DNA of 64,000 nt from Celeribacter neptunius (GTDB lineage: Bacteria > Pseudomonadota > Alphaproteobacteria > Rhodobacterales > Rhodobacteraceae), in NCBI RefSeq assembly GCF_900113955.1, contig NZ_FORH01000003.1, positions 186,001 through 250,000 on the forward strand, in the 5' to 3' direction. Shown one piece after another: positions 8,480 through 17,353 of this stretch. A program made the translations under genes and the position numbers. The notes below the pieces were generated by a model. The model was given only the letters and a program-made list of their open reading frames with translations, ran no database searches and had not been told where the DNA came from. Within the stretch, counting starts at the first letter, position 1. The number at the start of each line of letters is the position of its first letter.

Positions 8480-8934
8480 GCCAGTGTCACATCCGCGCCG
8501 CAACGGAGGAGGACCTCCCGACCATTCTCTCCCTGCTCGCTGATGATCAGAAGGGCGCGTCGCGGGAAGACCCGAGCCTGCCGCTCGCGCCAGGATATCT
8601 CGCGGCTTTCGCGGCGATGCAAGCGGACCCCAATCAGTTTCTGGCCGTGGCCGAAAAGGCGGGCGCGGTCATCGGCGTTTTCCAACTGACCTTCATCCCC
8701 GGCCTGTCGCGCCGTGGCGCCTGGCGCGGCCAGATCGAATCCGTCCGCATTCATCGCGCGATGCGTGGCACCGGACTTGGCACAGAGATGATGGAATGGG
8801 CCATCGCGGCCTGCCGGGAACGCGGCTGTAAACTGGTTCAGCTGACCTCCGATCAGGATCGCGAAGACGCGCATCGGTTTTATAGCGCCCTGGGCTTCAC
8901 GCCGAGCCACACCGGGTTCAAAATGAACCTGTGA
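8476..8934 (+). CDS. GNAT family N-acetyltransferase
   Basis: A 152-residue GNAT acetyltransferase with the opening CHIRAATEEDLPTILSLLADD. The acetyl-CoA motif region SVRIHRAMRGTGLGTEMMEW (about 92-111) and the C-terminal ARGCKLVQL-like strand DREDAHRFYSALGF are both typical. The acceptor is unknown. It is translationally coupled to trmD through a four-base overlap and is followed by a 209-base gap, so it probably ends this transcript. A short inverted repeat (GGGCG/CGCCC, 8935-8947) follows the stop without a T-run. Confidence 0.88.
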   Translation: MSQCHIRAATEEDLPTILSLLADDQKGASREDPSLPLAPGYLAAFAAMQADPNQFLAVAEKAGAVIGVFQLTFIPGLSRRGAWRGQIESVRIHRAMRGTGLGTEMMEWAIAACRERGCKLVQLTSDQDREDAHRFYSALGFTPSHTGFKMNL

Positions 8935-9143
8935 GGGCGGATCGCCCCTTGCCCCCTGATATTGCCCGCATCCTCGCTGCAACCGATGGGCCTCTCTCCT
9001 TGTCGCCACCTTGTCACCTGGTTACCTGTCCCGCCTCAAGCCGCCCTTGCCCAGGCAGATCGCCGTGGCCCCCCCCCCGGGACTGGATCAAACCCAGACA
9101 TTCGCCCCTGTGCTAGAATGACCGGGAGAGGGGGAGGCACACC

Positions 9144-9638
9144 ATGCGCTGGACGACACGTCTTTTCGTCCATTTCATCTGGCTCAGCGGCATTTTTCTG
9201 ACCCTGGGCCTCGGTGTTCTGGCGCGCGAAACGCTGATGGCCCGCGGGATTGAGGTCGTCTCCGTCGAACGCGGCGCAAAGCTTCTCCTGCCCTATGCGC
9301 TCTGGGCCGACGCACCTTTCATCGTTCTGGCCTTCATGGTGCGGACCCGCCTGCGCCGGGCGCTCAGGGAGTGCCCGGAAGACACCCGCCGCCTGTTCAC
9401 CATTGCAATTGGGTCCTATCTCGGCACCGCGGTGGTGCATGGGGTCGTACAGTTCCAGGGTCTGGTGTATACTGGGCCGGGCGGCTTTGCCGAAATGGTG
9501 ACGATGATGATCCTGATGTCCCCCCTGACCATCCCGGGACTGGTCCTGACCTGTGCCATCGGCGCAGCTTTCGGCGGGCTGATCGCAGCCTATCTGCACG
9601 CCTGGCGCTCGGGCCCGCCGCCAAACCCAAGGCCCTAG
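9144..9638 (+). CDS. Hypothetical membrane protein (about four helices)
   Basis: A 164-residue protein that I do not recognise. Four hydrophobic segments are visible at about residues 5-28, 48-66, 86-108 and 118-150. A positively charged loop RTRLRRALREC follows the second helix, which suggests an inner-membrane location with that loop in the cytoplasm. The ribosome site GGGGGAGG lies 6-7 bases before the ATG, supporting this start. It sits alone between the trmD group and the rplS promoter. No catalytic motif is visible, so no function is proposed. Confidence 0.7.
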   Translation: MRWTTRLFVHFIWLSGIFLTLGLGVLARETLMARGIEVVSVERGAKLLLPYALWADAPFIVLAFMVRTRLRRALRECPEDTRRLFTIAIGSYLGTAVVHGVVQFQGLVYTGPGGFAEMVTMMILMSPLTIPGLVLTCAIGAAFGGLIAAYLHAWRSGPPPNPRP

Positions 9639-9671
9639 GGCTCAACACCACAGGCCACACCCTCAAACCCC

Positions 9672-9700
9672 TTGCCACATTGGGCGCAAACGCCTATACA
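9672..9700 (+). promoter_or_regulatory. Sigma-70-type promoter for rplS-rpmE
   Basis: TTGCCA at 9672-9677 and TATACA at 9695-9700 are separated by exactly 17 bases, a good housekeeping promoter. Transcription would start near 9707, leaving a leader of about 220 bases before rplS. That leader begins with a GTCCG/CGGAC inverted repeat (9707-9711 with 9730-9734) followed by TTTTT at 9737-9741. Confidence 0.6.
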
Positions 9701-9927
9701 CCGCCCGTCCGGAGGCGGGATTCGCTTCGCGGACCGTTTTTCTTTGAACCGGTTGCTTTCTTCGGCGATCACCACGGGCAAAGAGAACGCCAAAGCAAAG
9801 ACGCTTGAACACTCCGGCGGGCATCCCCTGACAGCAGGGAGAACGATGGACCCGATGAAGGCACGGAGCTCTGGGGCGGATGAAAACCTTCGTGGACAAC
9901 AACCACGAGTAGATTGGAGTACAAGCG

Positions 9928-10302
9928 ATGGATCTTATCGCCCAGCTTGAAGCCGAGCAAATCGAAGCTCTCGGCAAAACCATCCCGGATTTCAAAGCCG
10001 GTGACACCATTCGCGTCGGTTACAAAGTGACCGAAGGCACGCGCACCCGTGTGCAGAATTACGAAGGTGTCTGCATCTCCCGTAAGAACGGCAAAGGCAT
10101 TGCCGGTTCCTTCACGGTTCGCAAAATTTCCTTCGGTGAAGGCGTTGAGCGTGTGTTCCCGCTCTACTCCACCAACATCGAAACCATCGAGGTGGTGCGT
10201 CGCGGTAAAGTGCGCCGTTCGAAGCTCTACTACCTCCGTTCGCGTCGCGGCAAATCGGCCCGTATCGCGGAAGTCACCAACTACAAGCCGCTCGAAGCCT
10301 GA
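9928..10302 (+). CDS. rplS: 50S ribosomal protein L19
   Basis: Large-subunit ribosomal protein L19 (124 residues), at the subunit interface. Diagnostic segments are [57 protein letters not shown] and the basic tail [14 protein letters not shown]. It has its own promoter about 230 bases upstream and a leader able to fold, which fits autogenous control of ribosomal genes though this is not shown. rpmE follows after 11 bases. Confidence 0.98.
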   Translation: MDLIAQLEAEQIEALGKTIPDFKAGDTIRVGYKVTEGTRTRVQNYEGVCISRKNGKGIAGSFTVRKISFGEGVERVFPLYSTNIETIEVVRRGKVRRSKLYYLRSRRGKSARIAEVTNYKPLEA

Positions 10303-10313
10303 GGATCGTCACG

Positions 10314-10535
10314 ATGAAAACCGATATCCATCCCGAATACCACTTCATCGACGTCAAAATGACCGATGGCACCATCGTGAAAATGCGCTCCACCTGGGGT
10401 GCAGAAGGCGACACGCTCGCGCTCGACATCGACCCGACCGTGCACCCGGCCTGGACCGGCGGCAACTCCCGCCTGATGGACGCCGGCGGCCGCGTTTCCA
10501 AGTTCAAAAACAAATACGCTGGCCTCGGCTTCTAA
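10314..10535 (+). CDS. rpmE: 50S ribosomal protein L31
   Basis: Ribosomal protein L31 (73 residues). The N-terminus [19 protein letters not shown] and the C-terminal [15 protein letters not shown] are typical. It lacks the CXXC zinc pair near the N-terminus of the classical zinc-binding form (the equivalent region reads [10 protein letters not shown]), so it is a zinc-independent variant. It lies 11 bases after rplS and is followed by a strong terminator. Confidence 0.95.
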   Translation: MKTDIHPEYHFIDVKMTDGTIVKMRSTWGAEGDTLALDIDPTVHPAWTGGNSRLMDAGGRVSKFKNKYAGLGF

Positions 10536-10562
10536 GCCCCGCTTCCAGCACTGTTTCGAAAA

Positions 10563-10590
10563 GGCCCGCAGCGATGCGGGCCTTTTTGTT
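10563..10590 (+). terminator. Intrinsic terminator after rpmE
   Basis: A perfect 8-base-pair stem GGCCCGCA/TGCGGGCC around a GCGA tetraloop (10563-10582) is followed by TTTTTGTTT. It closes the rplS-rpmE transcript. Confidence 0.93.
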
Positions 10591-10758
10591 TGGGGGCACG
10601 GGGTCCGACAACAGGATTTTCCAAGCGTCACACCCTCAACACAGCTGTGGATAGACGCGCGATCCCTCTTGCACAGGGTTGGCGAGAAACGGCATACAGG
10701 GCATACTCAGATCACAAACGCGCGACGATAAGCGCGGTTAGGGCAAGGACTTCGGGAC

Positions 10759-11571
10759 ATGGCGCATATCATCATCGTCGGCAATGAGAAGGGCGGCGCG
10801 GGCAAATCGACCATGTCGATGCATGTGGCGACCGCCTTGGCACGGATGGGCCATCGCGTCGGTGCATTGGATCTCGATCTGCGGCAAAAGACCTTTGCCC
10901 GCTATCTCGAAAATCGTCTGAGCTATTGCCTGCGCGAAGGGCTTGAACTGGCCACACCCGAGTATCGCGACCTGCCACAGGTCGAGGCCGCGGATCTGGC
11001 CGAGGGCGAGAATATTTACGACCGCCGCCTGTCGATGGCGGTGACCGGGCTCGAGGAGAGTTGCGATTTCATCCTGATCGATTGCCCCGGCTCGCACACC
11101 CGCCTGTCGCAGGTGGCGCATACGCTCGCGGACACACTGATCACGCCGATGAACGACAGTTTCATCGATTTCGATCTCCTGGCCCGGGTCGATCCGGACA
11201 CCAACAAGATCCTCGGCCCCTCGGTCTATTCGGAGATGGTCTGGAACGCGCGTCAGCTCAGGGCGCAGGCCGGGCTCAAACCGATCGACTGGGTGGTGCT
11301 CCGGAACCGCCTCGGCGCACAGGCGATGCACAACAAGAAGAAGATCGGCGATGCCCTGACCGAACTGTCGAAACGCATCGGATTCCGCGTCGCCCCCGGC
11401 TTTTCCGAGCGGGTGATTTTCCGCGAGCTGTTCCCGCGCGGGCTGACGCTTCTCGATCTCAAGGACATCGGCGTCAAAACCGCGATGAACATTTCCAACG
11501 TCGCGGCCCGTCAGGAATTGCGGGATTTGATGAAAGAGCTGAACCTGCCGGGCGTCGAGGTCGATTTCTGA
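10759..11571 (+). CDS. mipZ: MipZ-type division-plane ATPase (ParA family)
   Basis: A 270-residue deviant Walker A ATPase with the motif NEKGGAGKSTMSMHVATAL at about 8-26 and the Walker B region FILIDCPGSH near 103-112. The NSFIDFDLLARVDP-type segment (here DSFIDFDLLARVDP) and the Arg-rich C-terminal region are typical of MipZ. In Caulobacter MipZ forms a gradient from the ParB-bound poles and blocks FtsZ assembly away from midcell. Rhodobacterales commonly carry this gene next to the rpsP-rpmE region, by my recollection. The stop is followed by a CTGATCC/GGATCAG hairpin (11568-11593) shared with the convergent gene. Confidence 0.9.
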   Translation: MAHIIIVGNEKGGAGKSTMSMHVATALARMGHRVGALDLDLRQKTFARYLENRLSYCLREGLELATPEYRDLPQVEAADLAEGENIYDRRLSMAVTGLEESCDFILIDCPGSHTRLSQVAHTLADTLITPMNDSFIDFDLLARVDPDTNKILGPSVYSEMVWNARQLRAQAGLKPIDWVVLRNRLGAQAMHNKKKIGDALTELSKRIGFRVAPGFSERVIFRELFPRGLTLLDLKDIGVKTAMNISNVAARQELRDLMKELNLPGVEVDF

Positions 11572-11593
11572 TCCGGGTTCATACCGGGATCAG
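11568..11593. terminator. Possible bidirectional terminator hairpin
   Basis: A 7-base-pair inverted repeat CTGATCC/GGATCAG with a 12-base loop lies between the convergent mipZ and the small membrane-anchored gene. No T-run follows on either strand, so termination would be weak or factor-assisted. Confidence 0.35.
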
Positions 11594-11598
11594 CCCGT

Positions 11599-11982
11599 TC
11601 AATCCAGCGTGACCACCGAGACCACATCGGCCTCCAGCCGCTTGGCGGCCAATTGCGCCGCCAGATCGTCCTGTGTGCTTGCCTGTTGCGGCTCGACCCG
11701 GATGGTTTTCGTGTTGAGCCGGATCTGTTTCGGACGTTCCCGCCACAGTCTGCGCGGATCGTATTGGACATACCAGGGCTGGCCGGTAGAACCGGCATAA
11801 TTGCCGCCATAACTGCCATCCGTCAGACCCGCCAATCCGTTCGCCCCGGCCCCGGAGCCCATCGACGCTAGGCGCGTAAACTCCCCGGTCGGGGCCGCGG
11901 AACGCAAACCGTCTGATTTCGTAAGAATAAAAGCAATCGCGAGTCCCGTGAACAGGACCGCCTGAAAAACCATTCTGAACAT
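11599..11982 (-). CDS. Hypothetical membrane-anchored protein
   Basis: A 127-residue protein with one hydrophobic segment near the start (MFRMVFQAVLFTGLAIAFIL). It then has a Gly/Ser/Ala-rich stretch, a conserved-looking WYVQYDPRRLWRERPKQIRL block and a polar C-terminus. It is likely secreted or anchored in the inner membrane with the C-terminus outside. I chose the ATG at 11982; an upstream TTG at 12039 would add 19 polar residues and bury the hydrophobic start. It is the second of two small minus-strand membrane genes here. I do not recognise it. Confidence 0.6.
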   Translation of the reverse strand: MFRMVFQAVLFTGLAIAFILTKSDGLRSAAPTGEFTRLASMGSGAGANGLAGLTDGSYGGNYAGSTGQPWYVQYDPRRLWRERPKQIRLNTKTIRVEPQQASTQDDLAAQLAAKRLEADVVSVVTLD

Positions 11983-12119
11983 GGTACCACGCCCACTCTC
12001 TACACGTTTCGTACCGTCCCCTAGGACAGTCTCGGCCAATAGGGCTCAAGAAAGGCTTCCCACTTCGGCTTGCCGCGTTACAAAAACGCCTTTTCCCTCC
12101 CGGCCGGAACGGCGCGATT

Positions 12120-12401
12120 TCAGCCCATTTGCTCGAGACGCCGCAGGAAGGCATCGCCTTTCTGCCTGGCCACGACATGGCGTTCCCCGGGAACGAAAGT
12201 CGGCGCATCCGACACCTCGGGGGCGAGCCGTTTCTCGAACCGTGCCGCCTGATTGCTTTCGCGATGCCGGATCACGAGCAGCGCCGCAACGGAAAAGATC
12301 ATCAAGCCGAGGCCGATCGCCATCAGCGTCACCTGATCGGATGCATCCAAACCTGCGACCCATTGGTCGAACATGGTGCGCAGCGTCGTCAAAATGTCCA
12401 T
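12120..12401 (-). CDS. Hypothetical small membrane protein
   Basis: A 93-residue protein with one clear transmembrane helix at about residues 25-45 (LMAIGLGLMIFSVAALLVI). A basic cytoplasmic-type tail follows with RHRESNQAARFEKR and a C-terminal ERHVVARQKGDAFLRRLEQ. A ribosome site GGAGAC lies ahead of the ATG (reverse of gtctcc at 12409-12414). No family is recognised. Coding is favoured by the coherent helix, sensible start and lack of a competing frame. Confidence 0.55.
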   Translation of the reverse strand: MDILTTLRTMFDQWVAGLDASDQVTLMAIGLGLMIFSVAALLVIRHRESNQAARFEKRLAPEVSDAPTFVPGERHVVARQKGDAFLRRLEQMG

Positions 12402-12516
12402 TCCCGGGTCTCCTATGCCAGTGGATAGGGTAACTATCGAGGCGGAAAGCGGCGAGAATCTGGCACGGAAAAGGTATTAACCGTCGGATTTCGTGATGAT
12501 CGGCAGGCGAATGTGG

Positions 12517-13470
12517 TCAACCGGAACGTGTAACCCAAAGGGCGCGCGCCCGCTCTTCGGCCTGTTCCACCCCGAGCGTTTCCAGCGCCAGAGCCGCCGT
12601 GGCGATGACGATGGCCTCGGCAAAGGGATCCTCGAGATCGCCCCGCCAGAGCGCACTCAACCGGGAGAGGTCGATCTCTCCGTCGTTGAGACGCCGTGCA
12701 TCGTCGAGCGTAGGCGGCTCCACACCCTCCCAGGACGCCCCATGCCTTAGGCCGAAGACCTGAATGTCCTTCGACGGGTTGCGTTCGAACTCGCCGCCAC
12801 CGCCCTTGATCACCGACATGGCCTCAAGCCCCAAGAGCTTCGAGGCATCGGCCTGAAGCTCCCGGTACGGCGGGTGGAACACGCCTTGGACCGAAGCCCG
12901 CGCACCGCCCGGGTTGAGCATGCGCGCCACGGTGTTCAGACAGGAGCGCAGACCAAAGTCGGCGCGCAGTTGCAGCAGACGCAACAGCTGCGGCGAGAAA
13001 TTTTCCAGCGGCAGATAGGCGATACCCTCGGATGCGATCACCTGCCCGGCCTCGTCGGGAGAGGCGCAGGAGGTAATCCCGGCATAAGGCAGGCCCTCGC
13101 GCACCAGATGGCCGCTTTCGCCCAGCCCGTTCCAACCGTGCATCAGAACCCTGTACCCGGCTAGGGCGACCAGACGGGCAGACAGGAGAAACCAAGGCAG
13201 GCCGCGGGTGCGTCCGGCGGCATAGGAGGGCCAGTCGAGATCGGGGGTCGGCACTTCGGTCAGACCCTCGCGCAGCGCAGCGGTGAAGCCTGCAAGCTCC
13301 TCGGGCACTTCGCCTTTCATCCGCATCAACATCAGCATGGCACCGATACTTTCCGGCGCCGCATCCCCGCACAACACACGGGCCATGGCCTCATGCGCCT
13401 CCTCTTGCGTCAGAGAGCGGGACCGGCCCGGGCCACGCCCCAGGATCCGGACGAATTCGGCAATGCTCAT
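12517..13470 (-). CDS. Glycosyltransferase family 3 / TrpD2-like protein
   Basis: A 317-residue protein of the anthranilate phosphoribosyltransferase-like (TrpD2/YbiB) group. The N-terminal helical bundle (residues 1-70) includes LTQEEAHEAMARVLCGDAAPESIGA, split here by the domain edge. The catalytic-type region has the altered motif VLMHGWNG where true TrpD has KHGNR. The GTGGD loop of real TrpD is also not visible. TrpD-type catalysis is therefore unlikely; YbiB relatives bind nucleic acid. The ATG at 13470 overlaps the nasA stop (ATGA), so it is translated with nitrate reductase. Its role there is unknown. Confidence 0.8.
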   Translation of the reverse strand: MSIAEFVRILGRGPGRSRSLTQEEAHEAMARVLCGDAAPESIGAMLMLMRMKGEVPEELAGFTAALREGLTEVPTPDLDWPSYAAGRTRGLPWFLLSARLVALAGYRVLMHGWNGLGESGHLVREGLPYAGITSCASPDEAGQVIASEGIAYLPLENFSPQLLRLLQLRADFGLRSCLNTVARMLNPGGARASVQGVFHPPYRELQADASKLLGLEAMSVIKGGGGEFERNPSKDIQVFGLRHGASWEGVEPPTLDDARRLNDGEIDLSRLSALWRGDLEDPFAEAIVIATAALALETLGVEQAEERARALWVTRSG

Positions 13471-16103
13471 TCGGCAGCTTCTTTTCCTTTGGCGCGGGTG
13501 ATCAGGGCCTTGATCTCGGGGCGGCAGGAGCCGCAATTCGTGCCCGCCTGCAGCGCTTCCCCGATGGCCTCTACCGTCATCAACCCGCGCGTTTCAATCG
13601 CCGTGAGGATAGTGTTGACCCCCACATTGAAGCAAGAGCAGAGCACAGGTCCCGGATCGGGCTGATCGGCGGGGGATTTGCCCGAGAGCACCTGTGGTGC
13701 CTCGCCGCCCGGCAGATGTGACAGGTAATCGCGCATCACCGCGACCGGTTTGCGGGAAATGAACAGCGCGGCGACCAAGGCGCCGTCCTGATGGAAAGCG
13801 ATCCGCGCCGTGCCCTTGGCGGGATCGAACATGGTCTGGGCCTCGGCCTCGGGCATGTCGAACAGCATGCGGGCCTCTTTGAGCCAATCCTCGGGTGTCT
13901 CGCGCCCGGCCAGCTCGACGCGGTAGCCCGCCGTGGTTTTCGCCACGGCCCAATAATCCGATGTGGCCTTCACCGGGCTCTGCGAGATCGCGAAGCCGTA
14001 CCAAGCGGCCTCGAAAGGTTTGATCTGAGCCACCGAGCCTTTGCTTTCCGGCTGCCCGGAGATCGGGTCCGTCACCGGCGCCACCAGCGCGTCGATCCGG
14101 GCGGCAGGGGCATTTTCGCCGGTCCAATGCATCGGCGCAAAGACATCGCCCTTGGTGATGCGGTCAGTGATCATGGCGCGCAGGATCGCCTTGCCATGGG
14201 GCGTCGTGACCTCCACGAGCGCGGTCGGGCCAATGCCTCGCTCCGCAGCATCCTCGGGATGCAGTTCCAGAAACGGCTCGGCGTAATGAGCCGAGAGCCG
14301 GGGCGAGCGCGCGGTGCGGGTCATCGTGTGCCATTGGTCGCGAATACGCCCAGTGTTGAGCCGGAACGGGTAACGCCGCTCAACCTTGGAGACCGGCGGT
14401 TTCCAGGTGACCGGCAGCATCCGCCCCTTGCCATCGGGGGTGAAGAACGCGCCATCGGCAAAGAACCGTCCGCCTTGCTTGCCATCCGAGACCGGCCAGC
14501 GGGTCGGGCGCAACGCGGCATAGGCGCTGTCGCTCAGATCCTTCAGCCCCGAGATGTCGAAATCCTTGCCAAAGCCGCCGGCAATCCCCGAAAGCGCCGC
14601 GTATTCGCGGAAAATCTCGGCGGGGCTCTGATAATCGAAAGCCGCGCCGAAGCCCATGCGGCGGGCGACCTCGGTGATCTGTTGCCAATCGGGTTTGCAG
14701 CTACCCGGTGCGGGCAATGCCGCCCGCTGACGCGAGATCAGCCGGTCGGAATTGGTCACCGTGCCGTCCTTTTCGCCCCAGGCCGTCGCCGGCAAAAGCA
14801 CATCGGCCAAACGCGCGGTATCGGTGGCGCCGGTGATGTCGGAGACCACGACGAAATCGCAGCCCTTGATCGCCTCGCGCACCCGATCCGCATCAGGCAT
14901 CGAGACCGCGGGGTTGGTGTGAAGAATCCACAGTGCCTTGATCGTGCCCTCGCCCACCGCCTTGAACATGTCGACGGCCTTGAGCCCGATCTGGTCCGGC
15001 ATGGCGGGCGCGTCCCAAAACGTGCGGACCGCATCGCGATGATCGGCATTCTCGATGTCGAGATGACAGGCCAGCATATTGGCCAGACCACCGACCTCGC
15101 GCCCGCCCATGGCGTTGGGTTGCCCGGTAACCGAGAATGGCCCCATGCCGGCGCGACCGATGCGACCGGTGGCGAGATGACAATTGGTGATGGCGTTGAC
15201 CTTGTCCGTGCCCGAGGAGCTTTGGTTCACCCCTTGGGAGAAGATCGTCACGGTCTTCTCTGTAGCGCACCAAAGCTCATAGAATTCGGCGAGAAGGTCG
15301 TCGGAAAGACCGGTGACGGAGAGATCCTCGCCCTCGGCGGTGGCAATCGCCTCTTCCAACCCGGAGACATTCTGCGCAAAGGCCGCATCCACCAGACCCC
15401 GTTTGGCGATCTCGGCCAGCAACCCGTTGAACAGCGCCACGTCCGAGCCGAGCGCCAGCGGCAGATGCAGATCGGCGAGATCGCAGGACGCCGTGCGGCG
15501 CGGATCGATCACCACGAGCTTCTGTTCGGGGCGTTTCTTGCGGGTGGCGAGGATGCGTTGATAGAGCACCGGGTGACACCAGGCCAGGTTCGAGCCGGTC
15601 AGAACGATGAGATCGGCCTCGTCGAGATCCTCATAGGTCCCCGGCACGGTATCGGTGCCGAAGGCACGTTTGTGACCGGCGACGGTGGAGGCCATGCAGA
15701 GCCGGGAATTGGTGTCGATATTGGCAGAGCCGATGAAGCCTTTCATCAGCTTGTTGGCGACATAGTAATCCTCGGTCAGCAACTGACCGGAGACGTAAAA
15801 GGCAACGCTGTCGGGACCATGTTTGGCAAGAGTATCCGAGAAGGTTGTCGCGACCAGATCGAGCGCCCTGTCCCAGTCGCTCTCCTGCCCCTGGATCTGC
15901 GGCGCCAAAAGCCGTCCGTCCAGAGACACGGTCTCACCCAGGGCCGAGCCCTTGGAACAGAGCCGTCCGAAATTCGCCGGGTGCTCGGCATCGCCACGCA
16001 CATCGAGCGCGCCCTTGTCATCGGGTTTCAGGAGGACACCGCAGCCGACGCCGCAATAGGGGCAAGTCGAGCGGATCTGACAGGCGGATTTGGCTTGGGT
16101 CAT
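13467..16103 (-). CDS. nasA: Assimilatory nitrate reductase catalytic subunit
   Basis: A cytoplasmic molybdenum bis-MGD enzyme (878 residues) that reduces nitrate to nitrite. The N-terminal iron-sulfur motif is CPYCGVGCGV (C14, C17, C21) with a fourth Cys in LCSKGSA near residue 50, a [4Fe-4S] ligand set. Molybdopterin-binding regions fill about 60-760. A C-terminal BFD-like [2Fe-2S] domain (about 810-870) has CSCFNVG and NCGSCRPEIKAL, like the Klebsiella NasA tail. That domain should accept electrons from the flavoprotein encoded just upstream, which overlaps it by four bases. Length agrees with Klebsiella-type NasA (about 866). It depends on Moco; mobA lies 8.7 kb away beside the same cluster. 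Confidence 0.95.
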   Translation of the reverse strand: MTQAKSACQIRSTCPYCGVGCGVLLKPDDKGALDVRGDAEHPANFGRLCSKGSALGETVSLDGRLLAPQIQGQESDWDRALDLVATTFSDTLAKHGPDSVAFYVSGQLLTEDYYVANKLMKGFIGSANIDTNSRLCMASTVAGHKRAFGTDTVPGTYEDLDEADLIVLTGSNLAWCHPVLYQRILATRKKRPEQKLVVIDPRRTASCDLADLHLPLALGSDVALFNGLLAEIAKRGLVDAAFAQNVSGLEEAIATAEGEDLSVTGLSDDLLAEFYELWCATEKTVTIFSQGVNQSSSGTDKVNAITNCHLATGRIGRAGMGPFSVTGQPNAMGGREVGGLANMLACHLDIENADHRDAVRTFWDAPAMPDQIGLKAVDMFKAVGEGTIKALWILHTNPAVSMPDADRVREAIKGCDFVVVSDITGATDTARLADVLLPATAWGEKDGTVTNSDRLISRQRAALPAPGSCKPDWQQITEVARRMGFGAAFDYQSPAEIFREYAALSGIAGGFGKDFDISGLKDLSDSAYAALRPTRWPVSDGKQGGRFFADGAFFTPDGKGRMLPVTWKPPVSKVERRYPFRLNTGRIRDQWHTMTRTARSPRLSAHYAEPFLELHPEDAAERGIGPTALVEVTTPHGKAILRAMITDRITKGDVFAPMHWTGENAPAARIDALVAPVTDPISGQPESKGSVAQIKPFEAAWYGFAISQSPVKATSDYWAVAKTTAGYRVELAGRETPEDWLKEARMLFDMPEAEAQTMFDPAKGTARIAFHQDGALVAALFISRKPVAVMRDYLSHLPGGEAPQVLSGKSPADQPDPGPVLCSCFNVGVNTILTAIETRGLMTVEAIGEALQAGTNCGSCRPEIKALITRAKGKEAAE

Positions 16104-17353
16104 GCCGTGACCTCCATCAGCGCGGGCGCGGGTGTGACCGGGGTCGCGTCTTGGAAGGCCGGGCCAAAAATCAGACTGTCACGCAGCGCCGAAATGTCGG
16201 CCCCGTCCCGGATCAGGTTGAAGAACCAGCCGCCGTCATTGGTGTCGCCATAGATCACCGCACCGACGAGGCGTTCGCCCTCGATCACCAGACGTTTGTA
16301 GATCGCGGATGTCGGGTCGGAATAGACAATGCTGTCGCGCCCCTCGCCGTCGCGGAAATCACCGGCGGAAAACAGGTCGCATCCGGTCACCTTGAGCTTG
16401 GTCGAGACTTCCTTGTTGACGAAACTTGCAGCCTCACCCCGGAGCGTCTTGGCCAGAACCTTGGCCTGATCGAACAAGGGCGCGACGAGGCCAAAGAGTG
16501 CGCCGTCATGTTCCACGCATTCGCCCAATGCGAAAATGCCCGGCACAGAGGTCTTGAGCCGATCATCGACGATGACACCGCGCCCGGTCTCGATCCCGGT
16601 CTCGCTGGCCAGGCTCACCGAAGGGCGGATGCCGACGGCCATGACCAGCAGATCGCAGGGAAGCTCCGTGCCATCCGCGAGCTGGAGCGCCCGGACACGC
16701 CCGTCATCTCCCGCAAGGATTTCCCTGGACTGTGCGCCACAGAGCACCTCGATGCCGCGGGCCTCCAGGGCCTCCTGCAACAGCCGGCCTGCGGGGCCAT
16801 CCAATTGCCGCTCCATCAGGTGATCGGCGAGATGCACCACGGTGACACGGGTGCCGCGCGCGGCCATGCCTGCCGCCGCTTCGAGGCCCAAAAGCCCACC
16901 ACCGATGACCACGGCACGGGCGTCGGGCCGCTCAGCGAGAGTGATCATTTCCTCGGTGTCCTCGAGATCGCGATAGGCGATCACCCCCGGCAGATCATGC
17001 CCCGGCAGCGGGATGATGAACGGTGTAGACCCGGTGGCAACGACGAGCTTGTCATAGACAACCTCGCCCCTCTCGCCGATCACCACTTGGCGCGCCGGAT
17101 CGATGGCCTGCACCCATTCGCCAAACCGGCAGGTGATGCCATGGCGCCGATACCAGGCCTCGTCATGGGTGACGATTTCATCAAAGCTCAGCTCGCCCGA
17201 AAGAACCGGAGAAAGCATGAGACGATTATAGGTGCCGCGCGGCTCGGCGTTGAACAGGGTGATATCGAAAGCCCCGGGCGCCTCCGCGATCAGATGATCC
17301 AAGAGCCGCCCGGTCGCCATGCCGGCTCCGATGATGACGAGACGTTCGCTCAT
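16100..17353 (-). CDS. FAD/NAD(P)H oxidoreductase, nitrate reductase electron-transfer subunit (NasC-like)
   Basis: A 417-residue flavoprotein. The FAD-binding motif VIIGAGMATGRLLDHL is at the N-terminus and a second Rossmann motif VVIGGGLLGLEAA near 145-157 binds NAD(P)H. Late segments such as VPGIFALGECVEHDG place FAD. It resembles the N-terminal half of NirB and Klebsiella NasC, the NADH-to-NasA electron carrier. The siroheme nitrite reductase part is absent, so I favour electron supply to NasA over nitrite reduction. The start at 17353 (MSERLVIIG) overlaps the globin-like gene's stop; an upstream in-frame start would add 52 Arg-rich residues without homology. Confidence 0.85.
   Translation of the reverse strand: MSERLVIIGAGMATGRLLDHLIAEAPGAFDITLFNAEPRGTYNRLMLSPVLSGELSFDEIVTHDEAWYRRHGITCRFGEWVQAIDPARQVVIGERGEVVYDKLVVATGSTPFIIPLPGHDLPGVIAYRDLEDTEEMITLAERPDARAVVIGGGLLGLEAAAGMAARGTRVTVVHLADHLMERQLDGPAGRLLQEALEARGIEVLCGAQSREILAGDDGRVRALQLADGTELPCDLLVMAVGIRPSVSLASETGIETGRGVIVDDRLKTSVPGIFALGECVEHDGALFGLVAPLFDQAKVLAKTLRGEAASFVNKEVSTKLKVTGCDLFSAGDFRDGEGRDSIVYSDPTSAIYKRLVIEGERLVGAVIYGDTNDGGWFFNLIRDGADISALRDSLIFGPAFQDATPVTPAPALMEVTA

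Noticed and set aside
8935-8947. Hairpin GGGCG/CGCCC after the trmD-linked acetyltransferase as a terminator
   Set aside because: Short stem and no T-run; too weak to list as a terminator.
10646-10654. DnaA-box-like site (CTATCCACA on the minus strand) before mipZ
   Set aside because: A single 8-of-9 match with no cluster of boxes or AT-rich region, so not evidence for an origin.
13791-16253. An 820-codon antisense open frame opposite nasA
   Set aside because: Shadow of nasA third-position GC; no domain, signal peptide or ribosome site.
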